DNA from: Heligmosomoides polygyrus polygyrus
Taxonomy: Eukaryota; Nematoda; Chromadorea; Rhabditida; Heligmosomidae
DNA length: 64,000 nt
Assembly (NCBI GenBank): GCA_947396885.1
Contig: OX377202.1
Span: 21,948,001 to 22,012,000, forward strand
Reading direction: 5' to 3'
This document shows, in pieces, positions 62,371 to 64,000 of the stretch (position 1 is the stretch's first letter; every line of letters starts with the position of its first letter). Below the pieces are notes generated by a model, which saw nothing but the letters and a program-made list of their open reading frames with translations, did no database searches and was not told where the DNA came from. The translations under genes and the position numbers were made by a program.

Positions 62371-62476
62371 GGCGGGGTGCAGAACAAAAGAATGGCGTGC
62401 GGTCCGCAGCCAATATACTTCGCTGGTAAGCAGTCGAGTAAGAGGTTCTGTTGAGGGACGGATCACATCCCAACCC

Positions 62477-63886
62477 ATGAACGCTGGGGCATGTTGCGAG
62501 CTTATGGGGAAGTCTCGCGCCTCTTCGCGTTTGTCCTCGCTGGGTTCCTTTCAAGGACCAGTGACTAGTGAGTCAGTGACCTGCTCGGAAAGGAGCAGAG
62601 AGCATATCGCTACGGATCAAGTAGGCAATATGTTAACCATATTTCGGGAGGTTTTTAAGGCTCAGAGTATAGCCAGTGTCCCAAAATATGATGGCAAAAA
62701 TTCGCTAAGCGCCTTTTTGAGAGGGCTAGAAGTGAAGTTTCCTACCACGGTGTGGTCGGACCCAGATAGGCGCGATATATTGGTGAACCACCTTGCAGGA
62801 ACTGCGCTTTCAATTTTCAAGGGTTTGCCGCAAAATATTCGCGAAGGAACATATTTTGATGTAGTAGGAGCGCTAAAAATGGCTCGCCAAAACCCGTGTG
62901 AGCGCTTAAGCAATATTAAGGCTTGGGAAAACCTATGCAAGGAAGAAGACGAGTCCCTGGTAGATTTTTGCTGCCGCATGGAAGACCTTTCTAGAAGGAT
63001 CCACCCCAGTGTGGAGTGGGATTTCATTAGAGGTTCCAAGTTGTACTCTTGCCTTCAGCACTGGCAGAGTTCCTATTACATGAGGGCCGCGCTGGATGCG
63101 GAAGAGGGCCAAGTGTATGAAGAGGTTAAGCGAGTAGCGGTGCGACTGGAAAAGGTACAGGTAGGCTTTGAAAACGTGACTGATGGTCACAATTCTTCAG
63201 AAAAAGGTATTGATCGGAGAGCGATCGATACAGGAGAATCCCATCTCGAGAGGGTAACCGAAATTCCGCACCAGTTGGGTGGTCAGTATTCGGCTAAAAC
63301 CTCACCTAAATGCTACTGCTGTGGACATTTTGGGCACATAGGGTCAAAATGTCGAAATAAGGTTCGAGATGTGGAGAAAAGTCGTAACACCCAGGATGGG
63401 GTGAATGTTGCAGGCGACAGCCGCACATCGAGCGCTGCAGACGGAATTTCTGCTATCGCTCAACTTGAAGGTTGGTGCAAGAGTGTTCGAGGCAAGGAAC
63501 GCTTTCGACAGAAGCAGCGATGTGCTGCAGGCAAGCCGTGCGGCGGAAGCGAGTATCACCAAGATTGGAAGAGGTTTGGCTATGCGAAAGAACGGAAGGC
63601 TAGCTTCTTACCAGCTTGGAATGGTAGTGGTAAGGATCCAGAAATGGAAAAAATTAGGCGCCGAAAGTGCCGGAGGAAGAACAGAATGGGTTCTTATACG
63701 ATGAAAAATCTCAGTGTAATTTGCTTCTATAATTCTAGTCTTACACTGCCAACAAACGAAGATGCTGTCTACGCCTACTGGGGACATGCCAATACGAAAG
63801 AAGGGATGCGACGACGCGATGAACGCGCTAGCGACGAAACAATGAGAAGTCTTCTAAAGCTGCCCAGTTTCATCCCGTCCTTTTAA
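62477..63886 (+). CDS. Ty3-like gag core and zinc knuckle
   Basis: The frame carries a Ty3-type capsid region (KYDGKNSLSAFLRGLEVKF, about 62690-62750; ENLCKEEDESLVDFCCRMED, about 62930) and a CCHC knuckle CX2CX4HX4C at 63311-63352. It should package RNA and assemble particles. After about 63500 the residues become basic and unlike pol, and no protease motif is seen, so the 3' half of this frame (to 63886) may be out of frame. Pol would lie downstream but is not recognised. Confidence 0.8.
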   Translation: MNAGACCELMGKSRASSRLSSLGSFQGPVTSESVTCSERSREHIATDQVGNMLTIFREVFKAQSIASVPKYDGKNSLSAFLRGLEVKFPTTVWSDPDRRDILVNHLAGTALSIFKGLPQNIREGTYFDVVGALKMARQNPCERLSNIKAWENLCKEEDESLVDFCCRMEDLSRRIHPSVEWDFIRGSKLYSCLQHWQSSYYMRAALDAEEGQVYEEVKRVAVRLEKVQVGFENVTDGHNSSEKGIDRRAIDTGESHLERVTEIPHQLGGQYSAKTSPKCYCCGHFGHIGSKCRNKVRDVEKSRNTQDGVNVAGDSRTSSAADGISAIAQLEGWCKSVRGKERFRQKQRCAAGKPCGGSEYHQDWKRFGYAKERKASFLPAWNGSGKDPEMEKIRRRKCRRKNRMGSYTMKNLSVICFYNSSLTLPTNEDAVYAYWGHANTKEGMRRRDERASDETMRSLLKLPSFIPSF

Positions 63887-64000
63887 TAGTTGTCCTTATT
63901 TTCGCTGCTGTGCCTAAAACGCAAGTGCTTGATATACGCACGAACGTTACATTGTAATATTATCATGTTTTTTTAAATCCCTTTTTGGATGGCCTTATAA
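63887..64000. other. Window end; possible SINE edge
   Basis: AATCCCTTTTTGGATGGCC near 63978 resembles the reverse start of family 1 (AATCCCTTTTTGGGATGCGC), too short to call. Confidence 0.25.

Overview
This window is eukaryotic and very probably nematode, most likely a strongylid (hookworm-like) worm. The evidence is a split nuclear-receptor gene of the nematode supplementary type with short exons and GT-AG introns, a BEL/Pao element, a Ty3-like gag, RTE- and CR1-like non-LTR retrotransposons, mariner/Tc1 transposons, fold-back elements and at least three tRNA-derived SINE-like families. There are no bacterial operons, rRNA genes or CRISPR arrays. The genus is an inference.

The main host gene is a nuclear hormone receptor on the minus strand, running from about 49.2 kb down to 21.4 kb. 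I built it by joining exons whose splice sites and codon phases agree. Two exons give a canonical C4 zinc-finger pair (47862-47955, 45437-45564). The hinge exons are 42801-42966 and 41875-41953. The ligand-binding exons are 24770-24820, 24532-24622, 24360-24470, 22700-22773 and 21389-21460 (stop). A first exon (49015-49225) and one internal exon (25672-25710) are tentative. The helix 3-5 part of the ligand domain was not found; a 200-N gap (24931-25130) lies in that interval.

Layout. 0-4.3 kb: broken BEL/Pao gag-protease followed by a mariner tail. 4.3-9.8 kb: GC-rich repeats, a small MITE, a truncated RTE with target-site duplication, one orphan exon candidate. 9.8-11.6 kb: RTE copy B. 12.5-16 kb: CR1-like LINE with ORF1, endonuclease and RT. 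16.9-20.8 kb: GC-rich inverted repeats and a MITE. 21.4-49.2 kb: the receptor gene, its introns packed with transposons (RTE copies C and D, mariner, Tc1-like elements, MITEs, SINEs). 49.6-56 kb: SINEs and LINE scraps. 56.4-59.2 kb: a large fold-back element with a mariner inserted in one arm. 59.5-61.1 kb: RT-like remnant and a second fold-back repeat. 61.2-64 kb: the 5' end of a Ty3-like retrotransposon.

Apart from the receptor, essentially everything recognisable is mobile DNA, mostly broken. Several copies show clear history: target-site duplications, nested insertions, frameshifts shared between copies, and near-perfect inverted repeats.
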